In this document: positions 9,504-17,403 of the stretch, piece after piece
How the letters are laid out: the number at the start of each line of letters is the position of its first letter
How positions within the stretch are numbered: the first letter of the stretch is position 1
Assembly: GCA_016711265.1 (NCBI GenBank)
Contig: JADJTI010000006.1
Span: forward strand, 961,455 to 1,025,454
Source: Austwickia sp.
GTDB lineage: Bacteria > Actinomycetota > Actinomycetes > Actinomycetales > Dermatophilaceae
Reading direction: 5' to 3'
DNA: 64,000 bases
Made by a program: the position numbers and the translations under genes
The notes under the pieces: generated by a model
What the model saw: the letters and a program-made list of their open reading frames with translations, nothing else
What the model was told of the DNA's origin: nothing
Databases searched by the model: none

Positions 9504-9561
9504 GCCCTGCGCGCTCGGTCTGAACGGGTGTGCGCACACGTCTGGACGGACCGCGTCGGCG

Positions 9562-10683
9562 CTACTTGTCGATGTCGCCGACCACGAAGAACAGCGAGGC
9601 CAGGACGGCGGTCACGTCACCGACCCGGGTGCCCGGCAGGATCTGGGCCAAGGCGGCCACGTTGTTGAACGAGGCGGAGCGCAGCTTGAGCCGCCAGGGC
9701 GCCTTGTCGCCCCGGGATACGAGGTAATAGCCGTTCACGCCCGGGGGGCTTTCGGTGGCGGCGTACATCCGACCCTCGGGGAGCCGGATGACCTTCGGCA
9801 GCGGCACGTTCACGGGCCCTGGCGGCAGCTCACCGAGCCGGTCGATGCAGGCGTCCACCAGGTCCAGGCTGACCGCGATCTGGTCGATCAGCAGGCGCAG
9901 CCGCTCTGGCACGTCGCCGTCGGTGCCGAGCACCACCACGCCGGGACCCCCCGGCGTGAAGAGCTCGCCGTAGGCCAGGTATGGGTCGTCGCGACGGAGA
10001 TCCAGGTCGAGGCCCCCGGCCCGCGCGGCCGGTCCGGTGACGCCGTACGCCGCGGCGGTGGCCGCGTCCAACCGGCCCACCCCGGACAACCCGGCGCAAC
10101 GTTCGCGCACGCGGTCATGCAGCTCCGGCAAGCGAGCACGGATGGTGGCCCCCTCTCGGCGGACCTGGTCCAACCATCCCGCGGGGACATCGGTGCGGAG
10201 CCCGCCGACCTGATTGGCCATCAGGTGGATCCGCGCGCCGAACGCTCGCTCCAGCAGGTCATGCAGGCGCTCCCGCTCGGCGAACAGATCGGCCAGGCGC
10301 GCTCCGTCCGAGAGCGGGAAGGGCCCGAGGAACGCACAGTGGGCCAGGACCCGCGTTAGCTCGGCCACCAGGGTGCGCAGCCACACTGCCCGGGTCGGTA
10401 CCTCGAGCCCGAGGAGTCGTTCGGCGGCCATCGCCACGCCCAGTTCGTTGCCGAAGGCGGCCAGCCAGTCGTGCCGGTTGGCCAGGGCCAGGATCTGCCG
10501 GTAGTCGCGCACCTCGAACAGCTTCTCGACACCCCGGTGAAGGTGGCCGACCAACGGGTCCGCGGCCACGATCAGGTCGCCCTGGACGGCAAGGGCGATC
10601 CGGAACATCCCATGAGCGCTGGGGTGGTCGGGCCCAAGGGCCAACGGTACGTCGACCGTCAGCGCCCGCTGTTCGCCGGTCAT
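9562..10683 (-). CDS. nuoD: NADH-quinone oxidoreductase subunit D paralogue (lone NuoD)
   Basis: This 373-residue relative of the 49-kDa complex I subunit NuoD/NDUFS2 keeps the family opening GPDHPSAHG, the VGHLHRGVEKL segment near the N2 cluster/quinone site and the C-terminal ESPPGVNGYYLVSRGDKAPWRLKLR block. Normal nuoD lies within nuoA-N, but here no other nuo gene is present. The ATG at 10683 overlaps the stop of the upstream methyltransferase gene in an ATGA arrangement, so the two are translationally coupled. It ends 58 bases from the convergent DUF3180 gene. It may supply or replace the 49-kDa subunit, or serve another membrane complex. Confidence 0.8.
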   Translation of the reverse strand: MTGEQRALTVDVPLALGPDHPSAHGMFRIALAVQGDLIVAADPLVGHLHRGVEKLFEVRDYRQILALANRHDWLAAFGNELGVAMAAERLLGLEVPTRAVWLRTLVAELTRVLAHCAFLGPFPLSDGARLADLFAERERLHDLLERAFGARIHLMANQVGGLRTDVPAGWLDQVRREGATIRARLPELHDRVRERCAGLSGVGRLDAATAAAYGVTGPAARAGGLDLDLRRDDPYLAYGELFTPGGPGVVVLGTDGDVPERLRLLIDQIAVSLDLVDACIDRLGELPPGPVNVPLPKVIRLPEGRMYAATESPPGVNGYYLVSRGDKAPWRLKLRSASFNNVAALAQILPGTRVGDVTAVLASLFFVVGDIDK

Positions 10684-11702
10684 ACCAGCACCTCCTGCGC
10701 TGTCGCGGGACGGTCGCTGCCCGCCGTACTGATGGCCCACAGCGCGTCACCGTATCCCGGCCCCAGCAGGGCGGCTCCCGCGGCCCGCCGGGACAGGGCG
10801 AGCAGGTATCCGGTCGGGTCGGCAGCCGCGGTCGAGGGGTTCGGCGGGTCCGACCGTACGCCCAGGCATGCCAGGACGGCGCGCTGTTCGATCACGCAGC
10901 GTGCGGGCAGTGAATCCATCGATACCTGTGCGGTTATGTCGCAAGAGCCGTCCGGGATGGGCGGCACGCTCCGGCCACCGCGATACCCGGCCACCGTGGA
11001 CCCGTGAGGGCGCGCGGCGATCGTGTGTCCGTAATCGACAGCAATGGCAACCCCGGACCGCAACGAACGCACCACGAACGCCCACCATTCATCGCGGGAC
11101 CGGCCGATGTCGAGGCGGTCTCCGACGGTCAAATGACTCCACGGCCAGTACCGACGGCACCAGCGGCTATCCCGGCCGGTTAAAGGCGGACCGAGAACTT
11201 CACGCCCGTCCGCGCAATCAAACAGGACATAACGAAGACTCCCGTCGAGGCCGACCTCGGCGATATCGCACGGGAGTACATCCAACCATTCGTGCGCAAA
11301 GACGAGTGTCTCTGACAGGCTCGACAACAGCCGCCGTAGCACTGGTCTTCCGGGAGTCCCCGGACACACGTCGATCCACTTCACGCGTGAAGCCGATGAC
11401 CCGCGGGAGTCGGCATCGCCCGGGCCGCTGGAGGGGCGGATGTCGACCGCCACGACCGGCATGCCGGGTCGGCGCGACGCCATGCAAACCGCGAGGCCGG
11501 TGGAGCCGGCGCCGAGATCCAGGAAGCGCTGTAATCTCTGGCGGTCCATGAATTCGCACAGCGCGTCGGCCATCACCTGCGTGGTTCCGGGCACGCCGCT
11601 GACGGAGGTGGCAAAGTGAGCACCCGGTGTTTGCCTCCGGTAAAAACCCTCGGTTCCGTAGAGTGCGCTGTTCCACGCGAGACTCCACCGACGCCCGACC
11701 AT
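10680..11702 (-). CDS. SAM-dependent methyltransferase, MidA/NDUFAF7 (DUF185) family
   Basis: This 340-residue protein resembles the MidA/NDUFAF7 family. It opens with LYGTEGFYRRQTPGAHFATS, has a SAM-binding FLDLGAGSTGLAV segment, HEWLDVLPCDI, DYGHTIAARPHGSTVAGYRGG and DGSCDITAQVSMDSLP. Human NDUFAF7 dimethylates an arginine of the complex I subunit NDUFS2, the homologue of NuoD. Here the gene immediately precedes a nuoD paralogue with a 4-base overlap, so NuoD is the natural predicted substrate. The codons around 11100-11400 look slightly less GC-biased than their neighbours. Upstream lies a short gap to a divergent small gene. Confidence 0.8.
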   Translation of the reverse strand: MVGRRWSLAWNSALYGTEGFYRRQTPGAHFATSVSGVPGTTQVMADALCEFMDRQRLQRFLDLGAGSTGLAVCMASRRPGMPVVAVDIRPSSGPGDADSRGSSASRVKWIDVCPGTPGRPVLRRLLSSLSETLVFAHEWLDVLPCDIAEVGLDGSLRYVLFDCADGREVLGPPLTGRDSRWCRRYWPWSHLTVGDRLDIGRSRDEWWAFVVRSLRSGVAIAVDYGHTIAARPHGSTVAGYRGGRSVPPIPDGSCDITAQVSMDSLPARCVIEQRAVLACLGVRSDPPNPSTAAADPTGYLLALSRRAAGAALLGPGYGDALWAISTAGSDRPATAQEVLV

Positions 11703-11884
11703 ACGGTCAGGGTAGGGTAGGACACTAGCGCGGGTGGCCGGGTGATCCGGTCACGCGCGGCATCGCATGCTCCGCCGAAAATCCGCTGGTGGCGACGTGA
11801 CCTGCGGCGTTGAACAGCACCGCCGCGCCCGCGTGCCGGTGGAGTTCAGTGTGGTAAGCCCGACGGGAAGAGAGGCGCACGCAC

Positions 11885-12061
11885 ATGGACCAGGTCCAGG
11901 CAATCCTCATCGGCTTGGTGCCCTCGCTCGGAATCGGCTTCCTGTTCTACAAGATCATGCGAGCCATCATCGAGGGCGATCGCAATGAGCGCCTTGCGCA
12001 TTCTCAGTGGGAGGCGGCGCATGCCGCGCCGCCAGAGGCGAAAACTACGCAGCAGGGCTGA
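11885..12061 (+). CDS. Small single-pass membrane protein, 58 aa
   Basis: The frame begins MDQVQAILIGLVPSLGIGFL and continues FYKIMRAIIEGDRNERLAHSQWEA, ending at TGA 12061. Residues 5-25 form one hydrophobic helix, followed by a charged amphipathic stretch. A GAGAGG ribosome-binding site lies about 9 bases upstream of the ATG. Small proteins with this layout are common near lsr2 or clpC in high-GC actinobacteria and are usually annotated hypothetical. The function is unknown. It is divergent from the methyltransferase gene and about 220 bases upstream of lsr2. Confidence 0.7.
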   Translation: MDQVQAILIGLVPSLGIGFLFYKIMRAIIEGDRNERLAHSQWEAAHAAPPEAKTTQQG

Positions 12062-12089
12062 GGGCGCCGCTATCGACGCAGCCGCGCCC

Positions 12090-12280
12090 TGCGCGGCATG
12101 CCCCGTCGTAAGTGATTGTTCTGTAAACAAGCCTGGTCGCAGACCTAAAGAACTTAGCGGTCGCTGTTGATTCGCAGCAGTTCTGCCGAATATTTCCACT
12201 AAGCGCTCAGTTCTGCATAGAATCATGTCGTCCCCTGGCGTGGTTAACGTCAATCTCTTGGAAGGGTCTGGAGCACCTAC
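12090..12280 (+). promoter_or_regulatory. AT-richer leader/promoter region of lsr2
   Basis: This stretch is clearly less GC-rich than its surroundings, with runs such as GTAAACAA, AATATTTCC and GCATAGAATCATG, and a GGAAGG/GGAG purine run before the lsr2 ATG. Lsr2 binds AT-rich DNA, so such a region could allow autoregulation. No confident -35/-10 pair was assigned. This is an inference from base composition only. Confidence 0.35.
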
Positions 12281-12610
12281 ATGGCTCAACGAGTGCAAGT
12301 TCTGCTCGTCGACGATCTCGATGGCGGCGAGGCAGCTGAGACTGTCTCCTTCGCGCTCGACGGCGTGAGTTACGAAATCGACCTGTCGGAGGCGAACGCC
12401 GAGAAGTTGCGCGGCGCCCTCACGAAATGGGTAGGCCACGCTCGTCGTTCGGGTGGCCGCAAGGTGACCGGACGGCGTACCAGCAGTACGGCGGGACGCC
12501 GGGACCTGAATGCTATTCGCGAATGGGGTCGGGCCAACGGATTCACCGTGAGTGATCGCGGTCGGGTCTCGGGTGAGCTTCAGGCCGCCTACGACCGCGC
12601 CAACGGCTGA
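12281..12610 (+). CDS. lsr2: Lsr2 nucleoid-associated protein
   Basis: Lsr2 is the actinobacterial H-NS analogue: it bridges AT-rich, often foreign DNA and silences it. The 109-residue protein has an N-terminal dimerisation beta-sheet region (VQVLLVDDLDGGEA, VSFALDGVSYEIDLSE), a basic linker (about 55-72) and a C-terminal DNA-binding domain with the AT-hook-like RGR at about residues 93-95 (DRGRVSGELQAAY). In M. tuberculosis lsr2 lies directly next to clpC1. Here about 17 kb, including a defence island, separates it from clpC. Confidence 0.95.
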   Translation: MAQRVQVLLVDDLDGGEAAETVSFALDGVSYEIDLSEANAEKLRGALTKWVGHARRSGGRKVTGRRTSSTAGRRDLNAIREWGRANGFTVSDRGRVSGELQAAYDRANG

Positions 12611-12660
12611 CGGGCACAGATCGCGCGCCCTCACGAGGTCGCGATGCGGATCGACGCTCT

Positions 12661-12690
12661 AGGGGCGTCTCGGGACACCGAGGCGCCCCT
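12661..12690 (+). terminator. Hairpin terminator after lsr2
   Basis: AGGGGCGTCTCGG and CCGAGGCGCCCCT form a 13-base-pair stem with one G-T wobble and a GACA loop. It begins 50 bases after the lsr2 stop and has no T tract, as is common in high-GC actinobacteria. Confidence 0.65.
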
Positions 12691-12710
12691 GGTCGTGCTA
12701 GCAAGTGTTC

Positions 12711-13409
12711 ATGAGTTCATCAGCCGTGGATCTGGAATCGGTGACCGACCTCATCACCGCGCGGCTGGGGTACCTGGAGGTGCTGGTCGCCCGGTGGGGT
12801 TCCCGACTGCCGTGGTCCTGCGAGGACGTGCTGGCCGCCCAGGATCGCGGTGAGGACCCGACCGGTCCGTGGCGGGACCAGGTCAGGGCCAGTCAGGGAG
12901 CCATGTACGGCGTCCGCGCACCGGCGCAGGTCGGCGCCGCCTTCGTCCTGCAGTGGTATCTGGGCGTCGTGGCCAACCCGCTGGCCTGGGCCGCGGTGAT
13001 CGGCCCCTACGTGCTGGACGCCGCACCCGAGGGCATCACCTTCGACCTGGCTGCCGATTCGTGGTTCCCCTGCGCGGTGTCGGTGAGCCCGTCGGGAGCG
13101 CTCGTGGAGGAGGACGCCGTACGCCGACGGGAGCAGGCCCACGCCCGCTACCTGGACCACGCCCGCCGGTTCGTGGACGGCTACCGACCCGGGGTCAAGG
13201 TGGGGTCCCGCCAGCGCAACGGGATGATCGTGGACGCCTGGCAGATGGCCCTGGAAGCGGCGTCGGCGGCCTTCGATGCCGAGCCCGTGCCGCCGCAGAT
13301 GCGGCAGGCCTGCTGTTTCATCTACGCCCTTCCGGGCGCCCAGGCCTGCGCGCGCTGCCCCCGGCGGGTAGTCCGGGCCAGCGCGGAATCGGCCGCTTCG
13401 GTCAGCTGA
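12711..13409 (+). CDS. FhuF-like (2Fe-2S) protein, putative ferric-siderophore reductase
   Basis: The 232-residue protein ends with a CC-x10-C-x2-C cluster (CCFIYALPGAQACARC, within about 20 residues of the C terminus). This is the distinctive [2Fe-2S]-binding pattern of FhuF, the E. coli ferrioxamine reductase. The body has a long alpha-helical N-terminal half with VLQWYLGVVANPLAW, comparable to FhuF-family proteins. The start is taken as the ATG at 12711; a GTG at 12705 is possible. No siderophore uptake genes are adjacent, so its iron substrate is unknown. It converges on and overlaps the ligase polymerase gene by 8 bases. Confidence 0.65.
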   Translation: MSSSAVDLESVTDLITARLGYLEVLVARWGSRLPWSCEDVLAAQDRGEDPTGPWRDQVRASQGAMYGVRAPAQVGAAFVLQWYLGVVANPLAWAAVIGPYVLDAAPEGITFDLAADSWFPCAVSVSPSGALVEEDAVRRREQAHARYLDHARRFVDGYRPGVKVGSRQRNGMIVDAWQMALEAASAAFDAEPVPPQMRQACCFIYALPGAQACARCPRRVVRASAESAASVS

Positions 13410-14334
13410 CGTCGCACGCCAGCACCGACATCGGGTCCCCGGCGGACAGGCGGTCGGTCACCTCGGCAGGACCCAGCTGGGTCAGCGATGCCAGGCCGTC
13501 GGCCGCCGCCTCGATCTCCGCCCACCGGCGAGGTGCGGCCACCAGCGGGTGGCTCCCCTTGCCGCGCAGCGAATAGGGACAGATAGTCGTCTTGGCCGCG
13601 GTGTTCTGACTCCAGTCCAGCAGCACCCGCCCGCGTCGCGCGGACTTCGTCATGGTGGACACCACCAGATCGGGGTGGGCGATGGCCAGCGCCTCGGCCA
13701 GGGCGCGGGCCGCCTCCCGGACCGTGCCGGCGTCCTGCGTGCCCGGCAGGGCGGCGTACACCTGCATTCCTTTGCTGCCGCTGGTGACCGGGACCGTGGC
13801 GGCGACCCCCGCGTCGTCCAGGAGTGCTCGGGCCAGCACGGCGACCCGGGCGCATTCGCCGAGCCCGGCCCCGGGGCCCGGGTCCAGATCGATCACCATC
13901 CGGTCCGGCGGCAGGGGCTGACCGGCATCGTCCACCCGCCACTGCGGGACGTGCAGCTCCAGGGCCCCCAGGTTCGCCAGCCACACCAGCGCCGCACGAT
14001 TCTCGACCAGCGGGAAGGTGATGGTCTCTCGATCTTTGGTCGAGCCCGGCACCGGCAGCGTGACGCGGTGCAGCCATGTCGGTGCGCCGGCGGGGAGGTT
14101 CTTCTCGAAGAAGGAGCTGTCCCCGGTGCCGTGCGGCCAGCGCACCCGGGTTACTGGCCGCCCGGCGAGTTGGGGGAGCAGGACCGGAGCAACTGCGAGG
14201 TAGTACTGCATGACTTCGGCCTTGGTTGTGCCGTCGCCTGGATACAACGGTTTGTCCAGGTTGCTCACCGTGAGGGTGTGTCCGTCCATGCTCACCGTCG
14301 ACCGCGTCGGGTCCGGCCCGCGACCGGGACTCAC
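13402..14334 (-). CDS. ligD: LigD-type polymerase/primase domain protein for NHEJ
   Basis: This 310-residue stand-alone LigD polymerase domain is an archaeo-eukaryotic primase fold that fills gaps and adds ribonucleotides at double-strand breaks. It shows the start of the domain (LTVSNLDKPLYP), FFEKNLP, ENRAALVWLANLGALELH, the metal-binding DLDPG and the PVTSGSKGMQVY loop. In many bacteria this domain is fused to ligase and phosphoesterase domains; here it is its own gene. The GTG start overlaps the upstream ligase stop by 4 bases (GTGA), indicating coupled translation. Confidence 0.88.
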   Translation of the reverse strand: MSPGRGPDPTRSTVSMDGHTLTVSNLDKPLYPGDGTTKAEVMQYYLAVAPVLLPQLAGRPVTRVRWPHGTGDSSFFEKNLPAGAPTWLHRVTLPVPGSTKDRETITFPLVENRAALVWLANLGALELHVPQWRVDDAGQPLPPDRMVIDLDPGPGAGLGECARVAVLARALLDDAGVAATVPVTSGSKGMQVYAALPGTQDAGTVREAARALAEALAIAHPDLVVSTMTKSARRGRVLLDWSQNTAAKTTICPYSLRGKGSHPLVAAPRRWAEIEAAADGLASLTQLGPAEVTDRLSAGDPMSVLACDVS

Positions 14335-15308
14335 GGGGCCTCCTCGTCGTTGGTGTCGTGCTGGGTGTCGTTGGCGGTGAGCTCAGCCGGGGTCAGGTCG
14401 ATCCGCAGACCTCGGTACGACGGCTGGCGCAGACGGCCTTGCCCGGCCAGCCCCAACGACGCCACGTCGATGACGGTCTCGGGGCGGGTCCAGGTCACCC
14501 CTGAGCGTTCAGCGGCGGGCAGGTCGGGCCCGAAGGGGCAGTCGGTGGTCTCCAAGGGACGCAGGACGTCGAGAATTTGGCTGCCGGCCCGGCCCGCGAG
14601 CCCGCTGCCCACGCGGCCCAAATAGGTCAACCCCCCGGACGTGGGCGCCCCCACGAGCACGGAACCGAGCACTCCGGCCCGGTCGGTTTCGGGGCGCCAT
14701 CCGCCGACGACCACTGAGCGCACCGCCCGGTGCGGCACCTTGAGCCACGTGGCGCTCCGGCGCCCCGGGGTGTACGGCGCGTCGGTCCGCTTGCTCACCA
14801 CGCCCTCCAGCCCGGCGCGCAGGGTGGCCTCGGCGAGCACCTCGCCGTCGGGGTACGTCGGCGGCACCTGCCAGCGCGGATCGTCCAGCTCGAGGTGCTC
14901 CAGGAGGGCCCGCCGCTGGGACCACGGCTGGGGGGTGAGGTCGGCGTCGTACAGCCGGAGCAGGTCGAAGATGAGGTACGTGACGGGGCGGACGCTGGCC
15001 GCGGCGGCGGCCGGACCCCCGGCGAGGTGAATCCGTTCGCTCAGCGCCGCGAACGACGGGGTACCGCCGTCCAGGATCACCACCTCACCGTCCAGCAGCA
15101 TGTCGTCGTACAGGGTGGCCAAGCCTGCCAGTTCCGGAAAGCGGTCCGTGGCTTCGGCGCCGCTGCGGGCGGTCAGCCGCAACTGGCCCTGGTTGACGTC
15201 GGCGAGGATGCGCATGCCGTCCCACTTGACCTCGTGCGCCCACTCCGATCCGCGAGGGACCCGGGACGCGGGGGTGGCCAGCATCGGACGCATACGGCAT
15301 CTTTGCAT
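14331..15308 (-). CDS. ligD: ATP-dependent DNA ligase (LigD ligase domain)
   Basis: The 325-residue protein has the adenylation motif EVKWDGMR with nucleophile Lys at about residue 28, then DGEVVI, a YLIFDLLRL segment, EGVVSKR and WLKVPHR, followed by an OB-fold domain. It seals breaks in non-homologous end joining together with Ku and the downstream polymerase gene. The ATG at 15308 is preceded by GGGGAGAG; ATGs at 15293 and 15284 are alternatives. It is divergent from ku across about 155 bases that must hold both promoters. No LigD-type 3'-phosphoesterase domain is seen in this or the neighbouring gene. Confidence 0.88.
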   Translation of the reverse strand: MQRCRMRPMLATPASRVPRGSEWAHEVKWDGMRILADVNQGQLRLTARSGAEATDRFPELAGLATLYDDMLLDGEVVILDGGTPSFAALSERIHLAGGPAAAAASVRPVTYLIFDLLRLYDADLTPQPWSQRRALLEHLELDDPRWQVPPTYPDGEVLAEATLRAGLEGVVSKRTDAPYTPGRRSATWLKVPHRAVRSVVVGGWRPETDRAGVLGSVLVGAPTSGGLTYLGRVGSGLAGRAGSQILDVLRPLETTDCPFGPDLPAAERSGVTWTRPETVIDVASLGLAGQGRLRQPSYRGLRIDLTPAELTANDTQHDTNDEEAP

Positions 15309-15464
15309 CGCTGCGGTGAGCTCTCCCCGCGCCAACCGCGCTGGTGCGACTCGCTCGCACCCTGCTCGCGGGTGCACCATGCTGGGAGGGCGCCCGAGGT
15401 CGGCGCGCTGCCCGCGTCGAGGCCGAGGACGGCAGGGCGGACCTGGACAGGAAGTGGGAACGCC

Positions 15465-16394
15465 ATGCGGGCGATGTGGAAAGGAGCGGTGTCCTTCGGG
15501 TTGGTGACCATCCCGGTCCGGCTGTACACCGCCACAGAGAGTCACGACATCCAGTTCCATCAGGTCCGGGCCAGCGATGGCTCGCGCATCAAGTACAAGC
15601 GGGTCGCCGAGGCGGACGGTCAGGAGGTCGCGTACGCCGAGATCGCCAAGGGGTACACCGCGCCGGATGGCCGAACGGTGATCCTGAGCGATGAGGACCT
15701 GGCGTCGCTGCCCAGCAAGAGCAGCAAAGAGATCTCGGTGGAGAAGTTCGTCCCGGCGCCCCAGATCGACCCGATCCTGCTGGACAAGACCTACTACCTG
15801 GAGCCGGACAAGGCCGCCGTCAAGCCGTATGCGCTGCTCCGCGAGGCGCTGCGCAGCTCCGACCGGATGGCCGTGGTGACGATCGCCGTACGGTCCCGGA
15901 TGACGATGGCGGTGCTGCGGGTCCGCGACGAGGTGATCGTCCTGCAGACCTTGTTGTGGCCCGATGAGATCCGGACGGCGGACTTCGACGTACTGGACGG
16001 CGTACTCGAGCCCTCGGCGGCCGAGGTCGCCATGGCGGACCTGCTGATCAACTCGATGGCGGCGGACTTCGAGCCCAACGATTACGCGGACGACTACCAG
16101 GAAGCCGTCGAGGCGCTGGTGGAACGCAAGCTCGCGGGCGGGGAGTCGACGGTGGCGCCGCAGGTGGACACCGCCGATGCAGGCCAGGTGGTGGACCTGT
16201 TGGCCGCCCTGCAGAAGTCCGTCGATCGGGCGAAGGCGGCCAGGGCGCAGGCCGGGGGAGGCGATGCGACCTCGGCGGAGGCGGCCTCAGCGGACTCGAA
16301 CTCGGACGCGGACTCGGTTGGCGCGGCCGCCGAGGAGCCCGCGACCAAGCCCAAGACGGCCAGGAAGCGGTCCGCGGCCAAGAAGGCCGGCTGA
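15465..16394 (+). CDS. ku: Ku homodimeric DNA-end-binding protein
   Basis: Bacterial Ku threads onto double-strand break ends and recruits LigD. The 309-residue protein starts MRAMWKGAVSFGLVTIPVRLY, the standard Ku opening, and contains the core beta-barrel segments (FHQVRASDG, KGYTAPDGRTVILSDEDL, FVPAPQIDPI). The C-terminal third is Ala/Ser-rich and ends in a Lys/Arg-rich tail (KPKTARKRSAAKKAG), typical of extended actinobacterial Ku proteins that bind DNA non-specifically. It is divergent from the ligase and polymerase genes and only 5 bases ahead of nei. Confidence 0.93.
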   Translation: MRAMWKGAVSFGLVTIPVRLYTATESHDIQFHQVRASDGSRIKYKRVAEADGQEVAYAEIAKGYTAPDGRTVILSDEDLASLPSKSSKEISVEKFVPAPQIDPILLDKTYYLEPDKAAVKPYALLREALRSSDRMAVVTIAVRSRMTMAVLRVRDEVIVLQTLLWPDEIRTADFDVLDGVLEPSAAEVAMADLLINSMAADFEPNDYADDYQEAVEALVERKLAGGESTVAPQVDTADAGQVVDLLAALQKSVDRAKAARAQAGGGDATSAEAASADSNSDADSVGAAAEEPATKPKTARKRSAAKKAG

Positions 16395-16399
16395 GCGCC

Positions 16400-17293
16400 A
16401 TGCCCGAGGGGCACACCATCCATGCGCTGGCGGACCGTCTGCAACGCCGGTTCGGGGGGCCGCCGGTGACGGTGACCAGCCCGCAGGGGCGGTTCGCCGA
16501 GGCCGCGGCTCTGGTCGACGGGCATGAACTCCTCGCTGCCACCAGCGCCGGGAAGCACCTGTTCCTGGAGTTCGGGCGGGACGGCGAAGGAGTCGACCGG
16601 TTCGTCCACGTCCACCTCGGGCTGATCGGGTCGTTCGTGGTGCAGCCTCAGTCCTCGCTAGCCATGGACGCCGATGGCGGCCTGGCCGTGGTGGGTGCGG
16701 TGCGGCTGCGGCTGGCGGCCGATGGGTACGTCGCGGACCTGCGCGGACCGAATCTGTGTCAGTTGATCGACGGCGAGGAGGTCGGTCGAGTGGTCGCGGG
16801 ACTCGGCCCGGACCCGCTGCGACACGATGCCGACCCGGATCGGGCGTGGCGCAAGATCTCGCGGAGCTCCCGCAGCATCGCCGAACTGCTGATGGACCAG
16901 TCGGTGCTGGCCGGCGTCGGCAACGTGTACCGCTGCGAGGTGCTGTTTCGGCACCGCCTGGCCCCGCTGACCCCCGGGAGCCGGGTGCGTCCCGCGAGTT
17001 GGCGCACCATCTGGGCGGACCTGGTGGAGCTGCTGCCGCTGGGCGTGGCGTTCGGCCAGATCCTGACCATGCCGGACCAGGTGGAGGAGGCCCACCGGTT
17101 GGTCGGCACACCCGAGCAGATCGCCCACATGGAGGGCTTGAATGGCGAGCGGCTCGGCACCTGGTTCCCGCGGGAGTTCTTCGTCTACCAGCGCACCGAT
17201 CAGCCCTGCCGGGTGTGCGGATCCAGGATCCGCACACAGGTCGTGGCCGGCAGGAACCTGTTCTGGTGCGCCCGCTGCCAGCGACGTCGCTGA
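16400..17293 (+). CDS. nei: Endonuclease VIII-like DNA glycosylase (Fpg/Nei family)
   Basis: This base-excision glycosylase/AP lyase for oxidised pyrimidines is 297 residues long. The mature N terminus PEGH (Pro2 nucleophile, Glu3) is the family hallmark. The helix-two-turn-helix part contains LMDQSVLAGVGNVYRCEVLF, and a C-terminal zinc finger has CRVCGSRI ... CARC. It lies 5 bases after ku, so end joining and base repair are probably co-expressed. Its closest class is the actinobacterial Nei1/Nei2 type; the exact substrate cannot be read from the sequence. Confidence 0.88.
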   Translation: MPEGHTIHALADRLQRRFGGPPVTVTSPQGRFAEAAALVDGHELLAATSAGKHLFLEFGRDGEGVDRFVHVHLGLIGSFVVQPQSSLAMDADGGLAVVGAVRLRLAADGYVADLRGPNLCQLIDGEEVGRVVAGLGPDPLRHDADPDRAWRKISRSSRSIAELLMDQSVLAGVGNVYRCEVLFRHRLAPLTPGSRVRPASWRTIWADLVELLPLGVAFGQILTMPDQVEEAHRLVGTPEQIAHMEGLNGERLGTWFPREFFVYQRTDQPCRVCGSRIRTQVVAGRNLFWCARCQRRR

Positions 17294-17403
17294 CCCAAGC
17301 CCGCGGAACACGCCACCGGGGGCGATCCCAGGTCAGTAGCATCGTGCCCACGGTGCCGCCCGTGGGGGCGGACGTCCCAGCCGAACGCTCCGAGAGGACA
17401 GCC

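Noticed and set aside
9528..9539. GTGTGCGCACAC palindrome between the DUF3180 and nuoD genes as a terminator
   Set aside because: It is a 12-base palindrome with no loop, so it cannot form a normal hairpin of useful stability.
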